Shown: positions 25,563 to 34,884 of the stretch, piece after piece | Layout of the letters: every line of letters begins with the position of its first letter | How positions within the stretch are numbered: position 1 is the stretch's first letter | NCBI GenBank assembly: GCA_040219235.1 | Contig: JAVJSV010000011.1 | Location: forward strand, 558,001-622,000 | Origin: Rhodospirillaceae bacterium | GTDB taxonomy: Bacteria; Pseudomonadota; Alphaproteobacteria; Rhodospirillales; Rhodospirillaceae | DNA: 64,000 bases | Direction: 5' to 3' | The notes under the pieces: model-generated | What the model was told of the DNA's origin: nothing | Seen by the model: the letters and a program-made list of their open reading frames with translations, nothing else | Databases searched by the model: none | Program-made: the position numbers and the translations under genes

Positions 25563-25588
25563 AGCCTCACATGTTAAGGCGTCTTGAT

Positions 25589-26809
25589 CTAACGCACAAA
25601 CTTACCCTCTTTGAGCCAGACCTCGCCATCAATAGTGACGGTGCAGTCAATCAGCAGGTCGCGCCAGCGGAAAAAGCGGCCACTGACGTTGCCGCCGAGT
25701 TCGCCGTTGTTGCCAACGCCGAGGCGCACAACGCCCGCCCCATATCCGTAATACCCGATCCAGCCTCGAGTCACCTCGGGGCTGAGCAGAGGGTTAAACC
25801 CCAGCGCGAATTCCCTGAAGAACTTTGCCGTCTCCGGCGCCCTGTCCAATTCCGCTTGCAGATGCTCCAACCCGGCATCGGCTTTGACGTCAACAATACG
25901 GCCATTTTCGTACACCAAGGTGGCGTTGGTCACGCTCTGTCCGTTCCAGGCGGAGTAGGGATACACCACTTGACCCTGCACGGTGGTTTCCAGTGGGGCC
26001 ACCCGCACGGCCCCGCCGGGAATTTCCACCTCCCGGTCGAGAAAGGGCGCATCTTGGCGCATGCGTTTGGCAGAGGCATCGCCGTTCTGTTGAATGATAT
26101 CGCGGCCTTCCACGCGAAACCGGATGTCTGTACCAGCGGGCGAGGTCACCCGCACGTCGCCGTCTTTCAGGGCTGCGATGAAGCGATCTTGGTGTTCGTC
26201 CAATGCGGCCAGGTCGGTTTCCAGAACCGCGTTTTGATACACCCGATCAATCACCTGCATCGGCGGTGGTGGATGTCCCGGCAACACATTCACTCCGGTC
26301 AGTCCTGTATCGTTGCCCGAGGGACTGTAAGCGTCGGTCCAATGAAAATGAATGGTCCGGCGTGGTCCCGCTTTTTCCTGCAACAGAATTTGCAGCGCTT
26401 TGTAAGCGGGCAAGGTGGGGTTAGCACCGGGCATCATCACGGCGGCGTCGATGTCTTCCAGCATCTCCACATAGGCATCACTGGATTTGGCAAAGCCATC
26501 GCGAATCACGCCCTGATCCCAACCATCGGGGTAGGGCGGGTCGAGGACATCAATCACGCCCATGTCGATGCCGCCGGCTTGCATCACAGCGTAGCGGAAG
26601 TGCGGCACGAACTCTTCAAACATACCGGGCTGGGCGACCGAGATCACTTTTTCGCCGGGCTCAAGCTGTAGTTGATCCACAATCCGCTGGGCCAACGCTT
26701 GCCAGTTCATGCTGTGCTGGGGCAGGCCAGATTGCGCTGCGGCGGGCACTGCGCCTATTGGCCCCAGGCCGAGCAAGAGGCATGTCAGTGCGATAAAAAC
26801 TCTCGTCAT
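25589..26809 (-). CDS. Exported M29-like aminopeptidase
   Basis: The start at 26809 gives a clean signal peptide (MTRVFIALTCLLLGLGPIGAVPAAAQ); the frame opening at 26860 would place 17 charged residues before it. The 407-residue product resembles M29/AmpS-type leucyl aminopeptidases: VTSPAGTDIRFRVEGRD, EIPGGAVRVAPLE and LGVGNNGELGGNVSGRF correspond to metal-site segments. Export to the periplasm is unusual for this mostly cytoplasmic family. A peptide or amino-acid salvage role with the neighbouring M20 enzyme is an inference. Confidence 0.7.
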   Translation of the reverse strand: MTRVFIALTCLLLGLGPIGAVPAAAQSGLPQHSMNWQALAQRIVDQLQLEPGEKVISVAQPGMFEEFVPHFRYAVMQAGGIDMGVIDVLDPPYPDGWDQGVIRDGFAKSSDAYVEMLEDIDAAVMMPGANPTLPAYKALQILLQEKAGPRRTIHFHWTDAYSPSGNDTGLTGVNVLPGHPPPPMQVIDRVYQNAVLETDLAALDEHQDRFIAALKDGDVRVTSPAGTDIRFRVEGRDIIQQNGDASAKRMRQDAPFLDREVEIPGGAVRVAPLETTVQGQVVYPYSAWNGQSVTNATLVYENGRIVDVKADAGLEHLQAELDRAPETAKFFREFALGFNPLLSPEVTRGWIGYYGYGAGVVRLGVGNNGELGGNVSGRFFRWRDLLIDCTVTIDGEVWLKEGKFVR

Positions 26810-27007
26810 AGCGGTCGTCCTTTTCTGTCTTGCTTCTGCCCTGGCAGATCTCGGCCTCACTATAGATCGCGTCCTCGGCTCTGTCTGGCCCGGAAGTGCA
26901 CACTCGCCGTTCTGTGGCCGTGACGAAATTCATCAAATCTCGCCTTGAGTTGCTCTTCCCAGCGCCTACATGACCCTCACAAGGCAGATGTTTTCAGGAG
27001 TTGTGAA

Positions 27008-27736
27008 ATGGTCGATGGCAAAGGTTTGTTGAATCAATTCATTGGCGATGGCGGCAGTTTCGCCAAAGGCGCGGCCACGGGTGGTCTGCTTGGTCTGCTC
27101 GTCGGAGGGAAGAAAACCCGCAAGATGGCCAAAACAGCGGCCACCTATGGCGGCGTCGCTCTGGTCGGTGGTCTGGCCTACAAAGCCTGGCAGAATCACA
27201 AAGCTGGCCAGCAGGCCCAGATGCAGCAGCCTCAAATGCAGCCTATGCCGCAACAACACGCGTCACAACAGCAACTGCACCAACAACCAGCCCCCCAGGC
27301 GTTGCCGATGCCGCCAGCCGGCACCGGATTCATTCCTCAGACACCGGAAGCAGAGGAAACCCTCGCCCGGGCGTTATTACGTGCCATGGTCGCCGCCGCA
27401 AAAGCCGATGGTCATATCGACAGCGCCGAGCAAACCCGGATTTTCGAGCGCATGGGCAGCATGCCGCTTAGCAACGACGACAAAGCCTTTGTTATGGATG
27501 AACTGCGTGCGCCGTTGGACATCGACGCCGTGGCTGCCGGCGCATCCAATCCACAAGAAGCCGCCGAGATATATGCCGCCTCCTTGCTGGCCATTGATCC
27601 CGATGGACCAGCTGAGAAGGGCTATCTTGGCATGCTTGGCGCGCGGCTCAAGCTTGAGCCGGGTTTGATTGCTCACCTGCATGACAGCGTTGCCGCTGGC
27701 GCGCCGCTGCCCGGCCAGACGTCGGTGGTGGCGTAA
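27008..27736 (+). CDS. DUF533/TerB-like protein
   Basis: CAGGAG 8 bases before the ATG at 27008 decides the start; the longer frame from 26945 lacks a ribosome site. The 242-residue protein has a glycine-rich hydrophobic N-terminus (AAATGGLLGLLVGGKKTRKMAKTAATYGG), a Gln/Met/Pro-rich low-complexity linker (about 70-105), then a TerB-like helical domain (RALLRAMVAAAKADGHIDSAEQTRIFERM). This matches DUF533 (YebE-like) proteins, inner-membrane proteins of unknown role, sometimes stress-induced. It stands alone, followed by a hairpin. Confidence 0.85.
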   Translation: MVDGKGLLNQFIGDGGSFAKGAATGGLLGLLVGGKKTRKMAKTAATYGGVALVGGLAYKAWQNHKAGQQAQMQQPQMQPMPQQHASQQQLHQQPAPQALPMPPAGTGFIPQTPEAEETLARALLRAMVAAAKADGHIDSAEQTRIFERMGSMPLSNDDKAFVMDELRAPLDIDAVAAGASNPQEAAEIYAASLLAIDPDGPAEKGYLGMLGARLKLEPGLIAHLHDSVAAGAPLPGQTSVVA

Positions 27737-27745
27737 CCCCAAGTC

Positions 27746-27767
27746 CAGGGCCAAAAGCGCCCTGTTT
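27746..27767 (+). terminator. Hairpin terminator candidate after the DUF533 gene
   Basis: CAGGGC (27746-27751) pairs with GCCCTG (27759-27764), with a 7-base loop and then TTT. A short but perfect stem. Confidence 0.5.
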
Positions 27768-27794
27768 CTGACTCCCCTTTTTCTGACTCCCCCT
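27765..27794. repeat. Two tandem 15-bp repeats before the cueR promoter
   Basis: TTTCTGACTCCCCTT (27765-27779) is followed by TTTCTGACTCCCCCT (27780-27794). The second copy ends at the -35 element of the cueR promoter. Confidence 0.85.
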
Positions 27795-27822
27795 TGCACG
27801 TCCAGTCACTGGAAGCTTAACT
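27794..27822 (+). promoter_or_regulatory. CueR-type promoter/operator of cueR
   Basis: A -35-like TTGCAC (27794-27799) and a -10-like TTAACT (27817-27822) flank a perfect dyad TCCAGT-C-ACTGGA (27801-27813). CueR/MerR-type operators are dyads of this kind placed between -35 and -10; GTCC-N7-GGAAGC fits the CueR half-site spacing. The spacer is 17 or 18 bases depending on the -10 chosen, slightly shorter than the 19 usual for MerR promoters. Confidence 0.65.
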
Positions 27823-27844
27823 GAGAGGGGAGAGGAGTCACGGC

Positions 27845-28243
27845 ATGAACATTGGTGAAGCGTCGCGCTTATCTGGACTACCGGCCAAGACCATCCGCTA
27901 TTACGAAGCGACGGGTTTGATTGCCCCGCCTGTTCGGGCTGAAAACGGCTATCGGGATTACTCTGACTCCGATGTGCACAAGCTCAGATTTGTGCGGCAC
28001 AGCCGCGGGCTTGGGTTTTCTGTCGACGAGTGCGCCCAATTGCTGTCGTTGTATGAAGATAAAAACCGTCAGTCTGCTGACGTCAAAGCCATTGCCCAGA
28101 AACACCTGACCGAGATCGACGCGAAAATCCTCGAACTGCAGGAGCTGCGCGCGACCCTGGATCATCTGGTCAACACCTGCCATGGTGACGGGCGTCCTGA
28201 CTGCCCGATTTTGCAAGGACTCGCGGACCCGGCGAAGATTTAA
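27845..28243 (+). CDS. cueR: CueR-like copper-responsive MerR regulator
   Basis: The 132-residue MerR-family protein has the N-terminal helix-turn-helix (MNIGEASRLSGLPAKTIRYYE), a dimerisation helix and a metal loop CHGDGRPDC. The cysteines fall at 112 and 120, the same numbering as in E. coli CueR, and Ser77 is present as in sensors of monovalent ions (Cu+, Ag+). In the family it activates copper export and oxidase genes. It has its own CueR-type operator immediately upstream. No copper gene is adjacent: the copper module is 13-21 kb away. GAGGGGAGAGGAG gives a strong ribosome site. Confidence 0.93.
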   Translation: MNIGEASRLSGLPAKTIRYYEATGLIAPPVRAENGYRDYSDSDVHKLRFVRHSRGLGFSVDECAQLLSLYEDKNRQSADVKAIAQKHLTEIDAKILELQELRATLDHLVNTCHGDGRPDCPILQGLADPAKI

Positions 28244-28422
28244 TCGCGGCTCCCGCGAAAATCTAAGAGTTAGACATACTGCGCCGCCGTTCGGCGACGT
28301 TGAAGCGCCTTTTTTTCCTTCAGACTCAAAGCGCTATGGCTGAATCTCTATGCATACTCGATTGTCTTCAGGGTAAAGCCTTGAGACGCCACGCTTTTGC
28401 TTCAAAAAAAGCATGGTCCATG

Positions 28423-28445
28423 GGCTCGTTCAGTGGGAACGAGCC
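28423..28445 (-). terminator. Hairpin in the gap between cueR and the PepSY gene
   Basis: GGCTCGTTC (28423-28431) pairs perfectly with GAACGAGCC (28437-28445). On the minus strand a T7 run follows only 12 bases further on (28404-28410), after a second small palindrome, so it may serve the minus-strand PepSY gene. The rest of the 234-base gap holds nothing recognisable. Confidence 0.4.
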
Positions 28446-28477
28446 AGTACAAAAAAGCCCACGCTTCTATTTTCGCC

Positions 28478-30031
28478 TTACATCCACTTGCGCCGCCACC
28501 AGGCAATCGGCCCGGTGATGGCCAGAATAATCGCCATCAGCGCGACCAGATCATTCACCCAAATGAACTCAGTATGCACAATATTGCCGGTGTGAATGTC
28601 GGCCAGAAACAGGAAGAACGTTGTGCCTGTGATCGGCGGGTAAGCCACGCCGGAGGCTTCGAATCCGCCGCCTAATGTGCCTTTTGAAATCATCCGTGAG
28701 TTTTTTAAATACCACATGTCGCCCTGACGGCTGACATCAGTGATGGCCAGATGATCAGCGGGCATCTCCACAAAGGTCCACTCGGTTTCATCAATCTTAC
28801 GATACGCATTTCCAACCGTGCCAATGCCGACAAACACCATGTCGTCTTCCCGCAGCAGGTTGACCAAACCGGCATCTGTGCCGAGCGTCGCTGGCAATGT
28901 TTTGTCGCCGGTCCACGTGTTGCCGCCGTCGTTTGTATCCAGCACCCCAAAGCGCGTCGACACAGACAGGCGGTTCGGCTCATCGGGGTAGGCAATCACA
29001 TATCTGATCTCGCCTTCCAGGGACCGGTATTGATAAATTGGCGGCAGGTTTTCGCGCGGCAGATGCACTGATTTGCCGTATTCAATCAGGGTATAAATGT
29101 GATCGACCATGATGCCAGTGATGCTGAGATAGAGGATCGGCACGATCGCCAAAATCCCAATCACCGGGCCATGACAGCGGAATAGCCAACGCAGGGTTTT
29201 CTGCCGGGTTTTCAGCGTGCCATTCGGTTTTTCCGTGCGCCACTTGCGCGGCAACCACCAGAACAGAAAGCCGGTTGTGCCCAGGATGAACATGGCGATG
29301 CCGCCATAGTCATTGATCAGAATCGACCAGGGTTGTTCCAGAAAGCCCTTGCCCACATGCAGATCCAAGATAAAACGATTGAGGGTCACGCTCTCGGGCA
29401 AGCCAGACACCGTCACGTCATCTACCTCAATCATGGTCACGTCACGCGGCGTGTTCACATCCAGCCGAAACAGCGTGCCGTGATGCAAAGCCCCAACCAT
29501 TTCTGTTGCTGTGCTGCCCGCGCTTAGTGCTGTGACGACGTCTCCCTCTAAGGCAAAAGGCTTAGCCACGGCGTTAGCGCCAGCGCTGCCTGAGACGGTC
29601 CAAATGCCATCGTCTGTGGCCATGTAAATCAGGTCTAATCCGCCACCACCTGTTGGCAGAAAGCGAAATACTTGTGGGTGACCGCTCTGGCCTTCAAAAG
29701 GGATGTCTTGCCATGTTGCGCCGCCGTCCGTGGTTTCCCACAAGCCGCGTTCCGAGGCACCAATCCAATGCTGATCGTCGGTCTGGCTGACTTCAATGTG
29801 GCGCATCACCGTGCCCGGCACCAGACGATCAATCCGCGCCGATGTCACCCAGTCCGGCACCGTCCACTGGTGGGTCCAGCGCCAATCGTGATGATCCAGA
29901 ATCCAGCCCGTAAGACCCAGCACCGAAAGCCACGCCACGGCCATAAGTCCGGCCCAACGATGCACCAGGCGCACAGTGATTCGGGTCTTACTGTCTTTGC
30001 GTGCGATAGAATCTGAGGTGATATCCGCCAT
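28478..30031 (-). CDS. PepSY-associated membrane protein with Ycf48/BNR-like repeats
   Basis: The 517-residue protein begins like PepSY_TM proteins: VRLVHRWAGLMAVAWLSVLGLTGWILDHHDW (His-rich first helix), with further helices around 245-265, 295-320 and at the C-terminus (VNDLVALMAIILAITGPIAWW). Between helices are periplasmic parts holding two BNR/Ycf48-type turns: LWETTDGGATW and VLDTNDGGNTW. PepSY_TM proteins act in iron-siderophore reduction or as electron-transfer proteins; the added propeller-like repeats suggest a photosystem/redox-assembly-like scaffold, but function is unknown. GGGAGGG precedes the start. Confidence 0.8.
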   Translation of the reverse strand: MADITSDSIARKDSKTRITVRLVHRWAGLMAVAWLSVLGLTGWILDHHDWRWTHQWTVPDWVTSARIDRLVPGTVMRHIEVSQTDDQHWIGASERGLWETTDGGATWQDIPFEGQSGHPQVFRFLPTGGGGLDLIYMATDDGIWTVSGSAGANAVAKPFALEGDVVTALSAGSTATEMVGALHHGTLFRLDVNTPRDVTMIEVDDVTVSGLPESVTLNRFILDLHVGKGFLEQPWSILINDYGGIAMFILGTTGFLFWWLPRKWRTEKPNGTLKTRQKTLRWLFRCHGPVIGILAIVPILYLSITGIMVDHIYTLIEYGKSVHLPRENLPPIYQYRSLEGEIRYVIAYPDEPNRLSVSTRFGVLDTNDGGNTWTGDKTLPATLGTDAGLVNLLREDDMVFVGIGTVGNAYRKIDETEWTFVEMPADHLAITDVSRQGDMWYLKNSRMISKGTLGGGFEASGVAYPPITGTTFFLFLADIHTGNIVHTEFIWVNDLVALMAIILAITGPIAWWRRKWM

Positions 30032-30073
30032 GTTTCCCTCCCCAGAGGCGTTTCCATGGCAGCAGTGTAACGC

Positions 30074-32134
30074 TTATCGGCCTTCGCGCCACCATGTCAG
30101 CAGTGGTAAAGTTAATAACACCAAGAGCGCCAGCCAGGCGGGGATCAGGGCAATTTCCCGCACCCCATCAACAACGTACTGTTCATTTCGTTGCAGGCCA
30201 ATCCACGACTGTCCTCGGGCGATGCGGTCCGGGGCCACTCGCCGCACCGACGGCACGCCCTCATCCACCACCCAGAACATGCCGCCGCCTGTGGCTTCGG
30301 TGATCGGGGTGAGGCGCTCTTCCGTGGCAATCACATCGCGGTTTTCCAGGGGGTTTGCGGCCCCGACGGCGACCACGTTCGACAGCACACCATCGTCAAT
30401 GCGGTATAAGCCTTCCGGGCCAGCAGGCACGCGGGCGAGAAACCGTCCGGCCTCGGCATACTCCGGCTGCACCACTTCGGTGTCTCCGTCCGGGTTGGTG
30501 ATCGTCACTGGACGCACAGTCTCTTCCAAGCTGGAGCGCACCACCGTGATCATGCCGTCTTCGACTGTGGCGTTCAGGGCTTCTTCTTCCAGCTCAGGCT
30601 CTTTCATCAGCCAGTGGGCCAGACGCCGCAGCATCTCGGATTGCGGGCCACCACCATCAAAACCTTTGCTCCAGAGCCACATGGTGTCACTGAGCAGCAG
30701 CGACACGCGGCCTTTGCCAACCCGATCCAGCATCAGCAGCGGCCGTTCGTCGGCGCCGGTCATGAGTTCCTGTCCGGAGGAGGATTGAACATCCACTTGG
30801 CGCAGCCAGCGGCCCCAGGCCGGTTCGATCTCGCCTGGTGACAAGGATGCCGTCACCGGATGTCGACGCCCCGCATCGCTGACGCGGGGCAAAAACGGCC
30901 GTTCAAATACCACCCCTGTGGGCGCAGCAGGCAGCACGTTTTGCAGGGGACTGTCGAACAAGGAAAACGAGTCGGCGTATTCAGGTCCGACCGAGAGCAT
31001 CACCGCGCCGCCTTCCAGCACATAACTGGCGATGTTCATCATAAACTGAAACGGCACCAGGCCGCGGCGGCTGTAGCGGTCAAAAACAACCAGATCAAAA
31101 TCGTAAAGCTGCTCTTCAAACAATTCCCGAATGGGGAAGGAAATCAGCGCCAGTTCATTCAAGGGGGTGCCGTCGTCTTTGGACAGGGGCCGCAGAATCG
31201 TGAAGTGCACCAAATCCACATTGGGATCAGACTTCAGCAGGTTGCGCCAGGTGCGCTCGCCCACATGCGGTTGTCCGGAAATCAGCAACACCCGCAGGCG
31301 ATCCCGAATGGCGTTGACGCTGATCAGGGTGCTGTTGTTGGTGGTCGAGATTTCTCCATCTACGTCGGCAACAGCCACCTCAAACACGTTGGTGCCCGGA
31401 TGATCAAGCGTCGCGACGATTTCCAGAGTTTCGTCCGTCCGCATGGTAAATTGCTGCACAGCGCCACCGTCGGTCCGCAGGCTTGCAGAGATGGGCGCGC
31501 CTGCCTGGAAGCTTGTGTCTTCGGCCCGCAGGCGCAAGGTGACGGTTTTATCCACTAAACCAAATTCCGGGGCTTCGACCACAACGATGCGGCGATCACG
31601 TTCGTCCTGGCGACCGGTCAGCAGCACATGCACGGGCGCTTTAATGCCCGACTGCTCTGCCAGGGCCGGCACGTCATGGACAATCCCGTCGGTGATCAGA
31701 ATGACACCCGCCAGACGGCTGTTGGGAATGTCCGCAATGGTTTTGGCAACGGTATCAAACAGGCGTGTGCCGTCACTTTTCAGACCGGCAGACTCTGGTG
31801 TCAGTCTCACGGTCCGAACGTCCGTTGCGTTGAGCCGGTCCAGGTTGATCTTGAGCGCTTCGGCTGTCTCTGCCGTGCGCTGTGGTCGGTCTGCCAACTG
31901 CTGCGATTGGCTTTCATCAATCACCACAACGGCCACGTCATTCAGGGGGGTGCGGTTTTCGATGGTGGCGCGCGGGTCCATCACCGCCGCTCCCAATAAC
32001 AGCAAGGCCAGAATACGCAGACCCGCCGCACGCGACTTCCGTGCCATGGCATAGCCCGCAAGCCCAAGCCCCGCGACCAACAGGGTCAGCAATAGAGGCA
32101 GCGGAACCAACGCTGAGAATGTTACGCCGGTCAT
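30074..32134 (-). CDS. Membrane-anchored VWA-like protein of the moxR/DUF58 cluster
   Basis: The 686-residue protein has two N-terminal membrane segments (about 8-27 and 36-50), a VWA-like domain with the metal site start VVVIDESQSQ and VILITDGIVHD, a beta-rich middle part and a glutamine-amidotransferase-like fold (RVLLISGQPHVGERTWRNLL), and ends with a membrane segment (ALIPAWLALLVLLTLPLLTW). This is the last gene of the moxR-DUF58-DUF4159 series in alphaproteobacteria, of unknown role. It overlaps the preceding gene by 4 bases. Confidence 0.78.
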   Translation of the reverse strand: MTGVTFSALVPLPLLLTLLVAGLGLAGYAMARKSRAAGLRILALLLLGAAVMDPRATIENRTPLNDVAVVVIDESQSQQLADRPQRTAETAEALKINLDRLNATDVRTVRLTPESAGLKSDGTRLFDTVAKTIADIPNSRLAGVILITDGIVHDVPALAEQSGIKAPVHVLLTGRQDERDRRIVVVEAPEFGLVDKTVTLRLRAEDTSFQAGAPISASLRTDGGAVQQFTMRTDETLEIVATLDHPGTNVFEVAVADVDGEISTTNNSTLISVNAIRDRLRVLLISGQPHVGERTWRNLLKSDPNVDLVHFTILRPLSKDDGTPLNELALISFPIRELFEEQLYDFDLVVFDRYSRRGLVPFQFMMNIASYVLEGGAVMLSVGPEYADSFSLFDSPLQNVLPAAPTGVVFERPFLPRVSDAGRRHPVTASLSPGEIEPAWGRWLRQVDVQSSSGQELMTGADERPLLMLDRVGKGRVSLLLSDTMWLWSKGFDGGGPQSEMLRRLAHWLMKEPELEEEALNATVEDGMITVVRSSLEETVRPVTITNPDGDTEVVQPEYAEAGRFLARVPAGPEGLYRIDDGVLSNVVAVGAANPLENRDVIATEERLTPITEATGGGMFWVVDEGVPSVRRVAPDRIARGQSWIGLQRNEQYVVDGVREIALIPAWLALLVLLTLPLLTWWREGR

Positions 32135-34884
32135 TGAGTCAGCCTCTGCATGATCGCGGGCAGGTGCACCTGATCGGCTTTGTAGTTCCCGGTCAGGGCG
32201 TACATCACAAGGTTAACGCCAAATCGATACGACCATTCGCGCTGACGTTCTCCACCCGGCACGACCGGATAAACCGGCAAGCCCCGGCTGTCCCGTGCCC
32301 AGGCCGCCGCCCAATCATGACTGCCGATGATGATCGACGACACGCCATCGTTGGCCACAGATCCCCGCTCAATATAGACCGGTGCGCCGGTGTAGCGGCC
32401 CGGCAGGTCGGGTAGCAGATAAAAGCTGCGTCGCAGCACATGGCCTTCCGGCACCTGCACCAGAGAGGACACGTTAAGACGGGCCAGCACCCCATTCAGC
32501 GCTCGCCCCACTTGATCGCCTTCGCCGCTTTCGTTGGCCCCGATCTGATTGGGGGCATCGAACACAATCATGCCGCCCCGACCGAGATAATCATTGAGGC
32601 GTGTTGCAGCTTGTTCTGACGGTGGTTCCTGATCTGGAGCAATGCGCCAATACACAACTGGATAGGGAAACAGATCGTCGGTTTCCGGATTGACTTCCGC
32701 TGGTTCTCCCATTTCGGCTGAAGTGCGTGCGGCCAGCACGCCGGTCAGAGCCGTCAGACCTTGTGCCGATAACTGATCGAGGTTTGGCCGTCCACTAGGT
32801 ACATAGGCCAGGCGCGTTTCCAGCACAGCGTCGATGGTTGATGAGTCAATGATCGCATCGTCTGCAAGCCCTGCGTCAGGCGTGAGCATAAAACCTAAAC
32901 CAACGGCAAGGACCGCCGCCGTGCGTATCATCCTTAAAGTGGGTATTTGTAAGATGCCACGCAGCACCAAAGAGATAATGAAGTCCAAGGTGAACAGCGT
33001 AAGCGCCGCAAACAGCAACCAGGGTCGTAGTGTGCGCTCCGCCGACACAGAGTCGAAGTTGGTCACGGTCACGTTTGAGGGCCAGTTCCGTTGTGCACTG
33101 AAGGGGCCGAGGGTCGGGCCGAGGTTCACCGCAACGCGGGTTGTGCCTGCCCCGTAATAGCCCGGCGGATGCGTCGGGCCTAAGTTTGGTGTTCTCACAT
33201 TATCGCGCTCAAGAGCGAGCACTGTGGGGGGCGGGATGATCAATTGTCCTGCGCCATTCAGCACTTCCCGCGCGGGCAGGCTGGCGGGCAAAGATGCAGA
33301 GCTCTCTGCAACGCCGCGGCTCAAATCGAGCACCCGCCGTAGCATATCAACCATTACGCCCGATAACGGCAGGCTTGACCATTGCGGCGTGGCCGTCACA
33401 TGAAACAGCACAATCCAACCCTGACCACGTCGCTCGGCTGTGACCAGCGGGGTGCCGTCTTCCAACCGCGCCCAAGTGCGGTCTGTGAGGCCGGGTGAGG
33501 GCTCAGCCAAAACTTGAGAGGACACCAAAACGTCATCGGGGATAGCGAGCCCAGCGAAGGGACTATTGTTAGGAAACGTGGCGAGCCCGACAGGTTCTGT
33601 CCACGACATAGTGCCGCCAAAGCTGCGTCCACCACCGCGCAGACGCACGGGCAGCAGGTCATCCACATTGCCGTCGAGCGTTGGTCCGGCAAAGCGCACA
33701 AGAACGCCCCCCTGTTCAATCCATGGCTCGATCAAAGTCGCTTCGGGGGCGGTGACCCGATTACCGCTGGCCAGCACCAACAGGGCTAGGTCGCGTTGCA
33801 GCAGGTCGCCCAGCGTACCGCCTCTGACTTCCGCATAGGGCAGTAACGCTTGCGTCACATAATAGCCGTCTTCCAGTAGCGGCGTGATGATGCCGTCAGG
33901 GTTGTCGGACACCACGCCAACGGGCCGCCGTGTCCAGCGATCATCCAGGAGAAAGACGCCGGCAGCACTGGCACTGTTTTCAAGTGTCAGGCGGGCCATA
34001 CGATTGCCCAACTCTGTCGGCAGGTTAAAGCGTGCTATTGCGATGGTTTCTCCATCGGCGAATTCTGCAGTGGCTTGGGCCACGGCGCGCGCGGATTCGT
34101 CTAAGGCTCTGACGGTGAGGGCTACTGCTGGCAGCATATCATCTGCTGGACGACGCACGGTGACTTCGATGATATTCTCATTCCCTTCAGGGACGCGGTT
34201 TGCAGGACCTAATACAAACGGGCCAGAGCGCAAGTCATTGGTAAGAACGCTCAGACGGCCCAGTTTTTGAAGAAAAGAAGCAATCTCCGTATCAGACTCA
34301 GCGGCAACATTATCTGTCAGCCATATTGCCTCCGCCGGAGGGCGGATGTTGCTGTTCTGCAGACGTTTTAACAACGTACTGCGCTCAGCAGCCCAGGGCT
34401 TTGCTTCGAGGCTGCGGGCGGTTGCCAAAGCGGTTCCAGCCGTTGCGAAGGACAGTGGATCGAATTCACCTGATTCAGTCGGAGCCGTTGTGGCCAGCAG
34501 CACCGCGCGCCGATCGCGGTCTGCACCTTCGAGAATGCGCACCAACGCAGTTTGTCGCTCTGCCCAGCCGGAGGCCGCCGCCCAACCGTCATCAACCACC
34601 ACCACGAGAGGCGATTGTTGCATAGATTGACGTTGGTTTAGGACGGGATCAGCCAAAGCAATAATAATCAAGGCGATACACAACAGTCGCAACAGCATCA
34701 GCCACCAGGGCGTCCGGGCCGAGGATGTTTCGGGGGAGACCAGGCCAAACAACAAGCGGATGGCGGGGAAGCTTAAGCTGCGCGCGGCTGGTGGTGTGAC
34801 GCGCAGCAACAGCCAGATCAATGGCAAGACGGCCAGCGCCATCAGCACCCATGGGAACGCAAATGTTAAAGCGCCTAATGTCAT
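32131..34884 (-). CDS. BatA-like membrane protein with C-terminal DUF4159
   Basis: A 917-residue protein. It starts with a BatA-type membrane segment (FAFPWVLMALAVLPLIWLLLRVTPPAARSLSFPAIRLL), continues with a VWA-like region (VVVVDDGWAAASGWAERQTALV) and beta-rich domains, has two helices near 620-660 and ends with DUF4159 (YPVVYWRIAPDQ ... YLGRGGMIVFDAPNQIG) from about 705. The family partners with MoxR ATPases, probably in envelope protein maturation or stress. It overlaps both neighbours by 4 bases. Confidence 0.85.
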   Translation of the reverse strand: MTLGALTFAFPWVLMALAVLPLIWLLLRVTPPAARSLSFPAIRLLFGLVSPETSSARTPWWLMLLRLLCIALIIIALADPVLNQRQSMQQSPLVVVVDDGWAAASGWAERQTALVRILEGADRDRRAVLLATTAPTESGEFDPLSFATAGTALATARSLEAKPWAAERSTLLKRLQNSNIRPPAEAIWLTDNVAAESDTEIASFLQKLGRLSVLTNDLRSGPFVLGPANRVPEGNENIIEVTVRRPADDMLPAVALTVRALDESARAVAQATAEFADGETIAIARFNLPTELGNRMARLTLENSASAAGVFLLDDRWTRRPVGVVSDNPDGIITPLLEDGYYVTQALLPYAEVRGGTLGDLLQRDLALLVLASGNRVTAPEATLIEPWIEQGGVLVRFAGPTLDGNVDDLLPVRLRGGGRSFGGTMSWTEPVGLATFPNNSPFAGLAIPDDVLVSSQVLAEPSPGLTDRTWARLEDGTPLVTAERRGQGWIVLFHVTATPQWSSLPLSGVMVDMLRRVLDLSRGVAESSASLPASLPAREVLNGAGQLIIPPPTVLALERDNVRTPNLGPTHPPGYYGAGTTRVAVNLGPTLGPFSAQRNWPSNVTVTNFDSVSAERTLRPWLLFAALTLFTLDFIISLVLRGILQIPTLRMIRTAAVLAVGLGFMLTPDAGLADDAIIDSSTIDAVLETRLAYVPSGRPNLDQLSAQGLTALTGVLAARTSAEMGEPAEVNPETDDLFPYPVVYWRIAPDQEPPSEQAATRLNDYLGRGGMIVFDAPNQIGANESGEGDQVGRALNGVLARLNVSSLVQVPEGHVLRRSFYLLPDLPGRYTGAPVYIERGSVANDGVSSIIIGSHDWAAAWARDSRGLPVYPVVPGGERQREWSYRFGVNLVMYALTGNYKADQVHLPAIMQRLTQ

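Noticed and set aside
25571-26671. Long 366-codon open frame on the plus strand
   Set aside because: It lies antisense to the M29-like aminopeptidase, has no signal, domain or ribosome site, and its sequence is the mirror-frame type found opposite GC-rich genes.
27042-27668. 208-codon frame within the DUF533 gene
   Set aside because: It is an alternative frame of a gene with a strong ribosome site and clear domain.
29976-32415. Several 120-270 codon plus-strand frames opposite the PepSY and VWA-like genes
   Set aside because: They overlap each other and two well-supported minus-strand genes, and show no recognisable domains.
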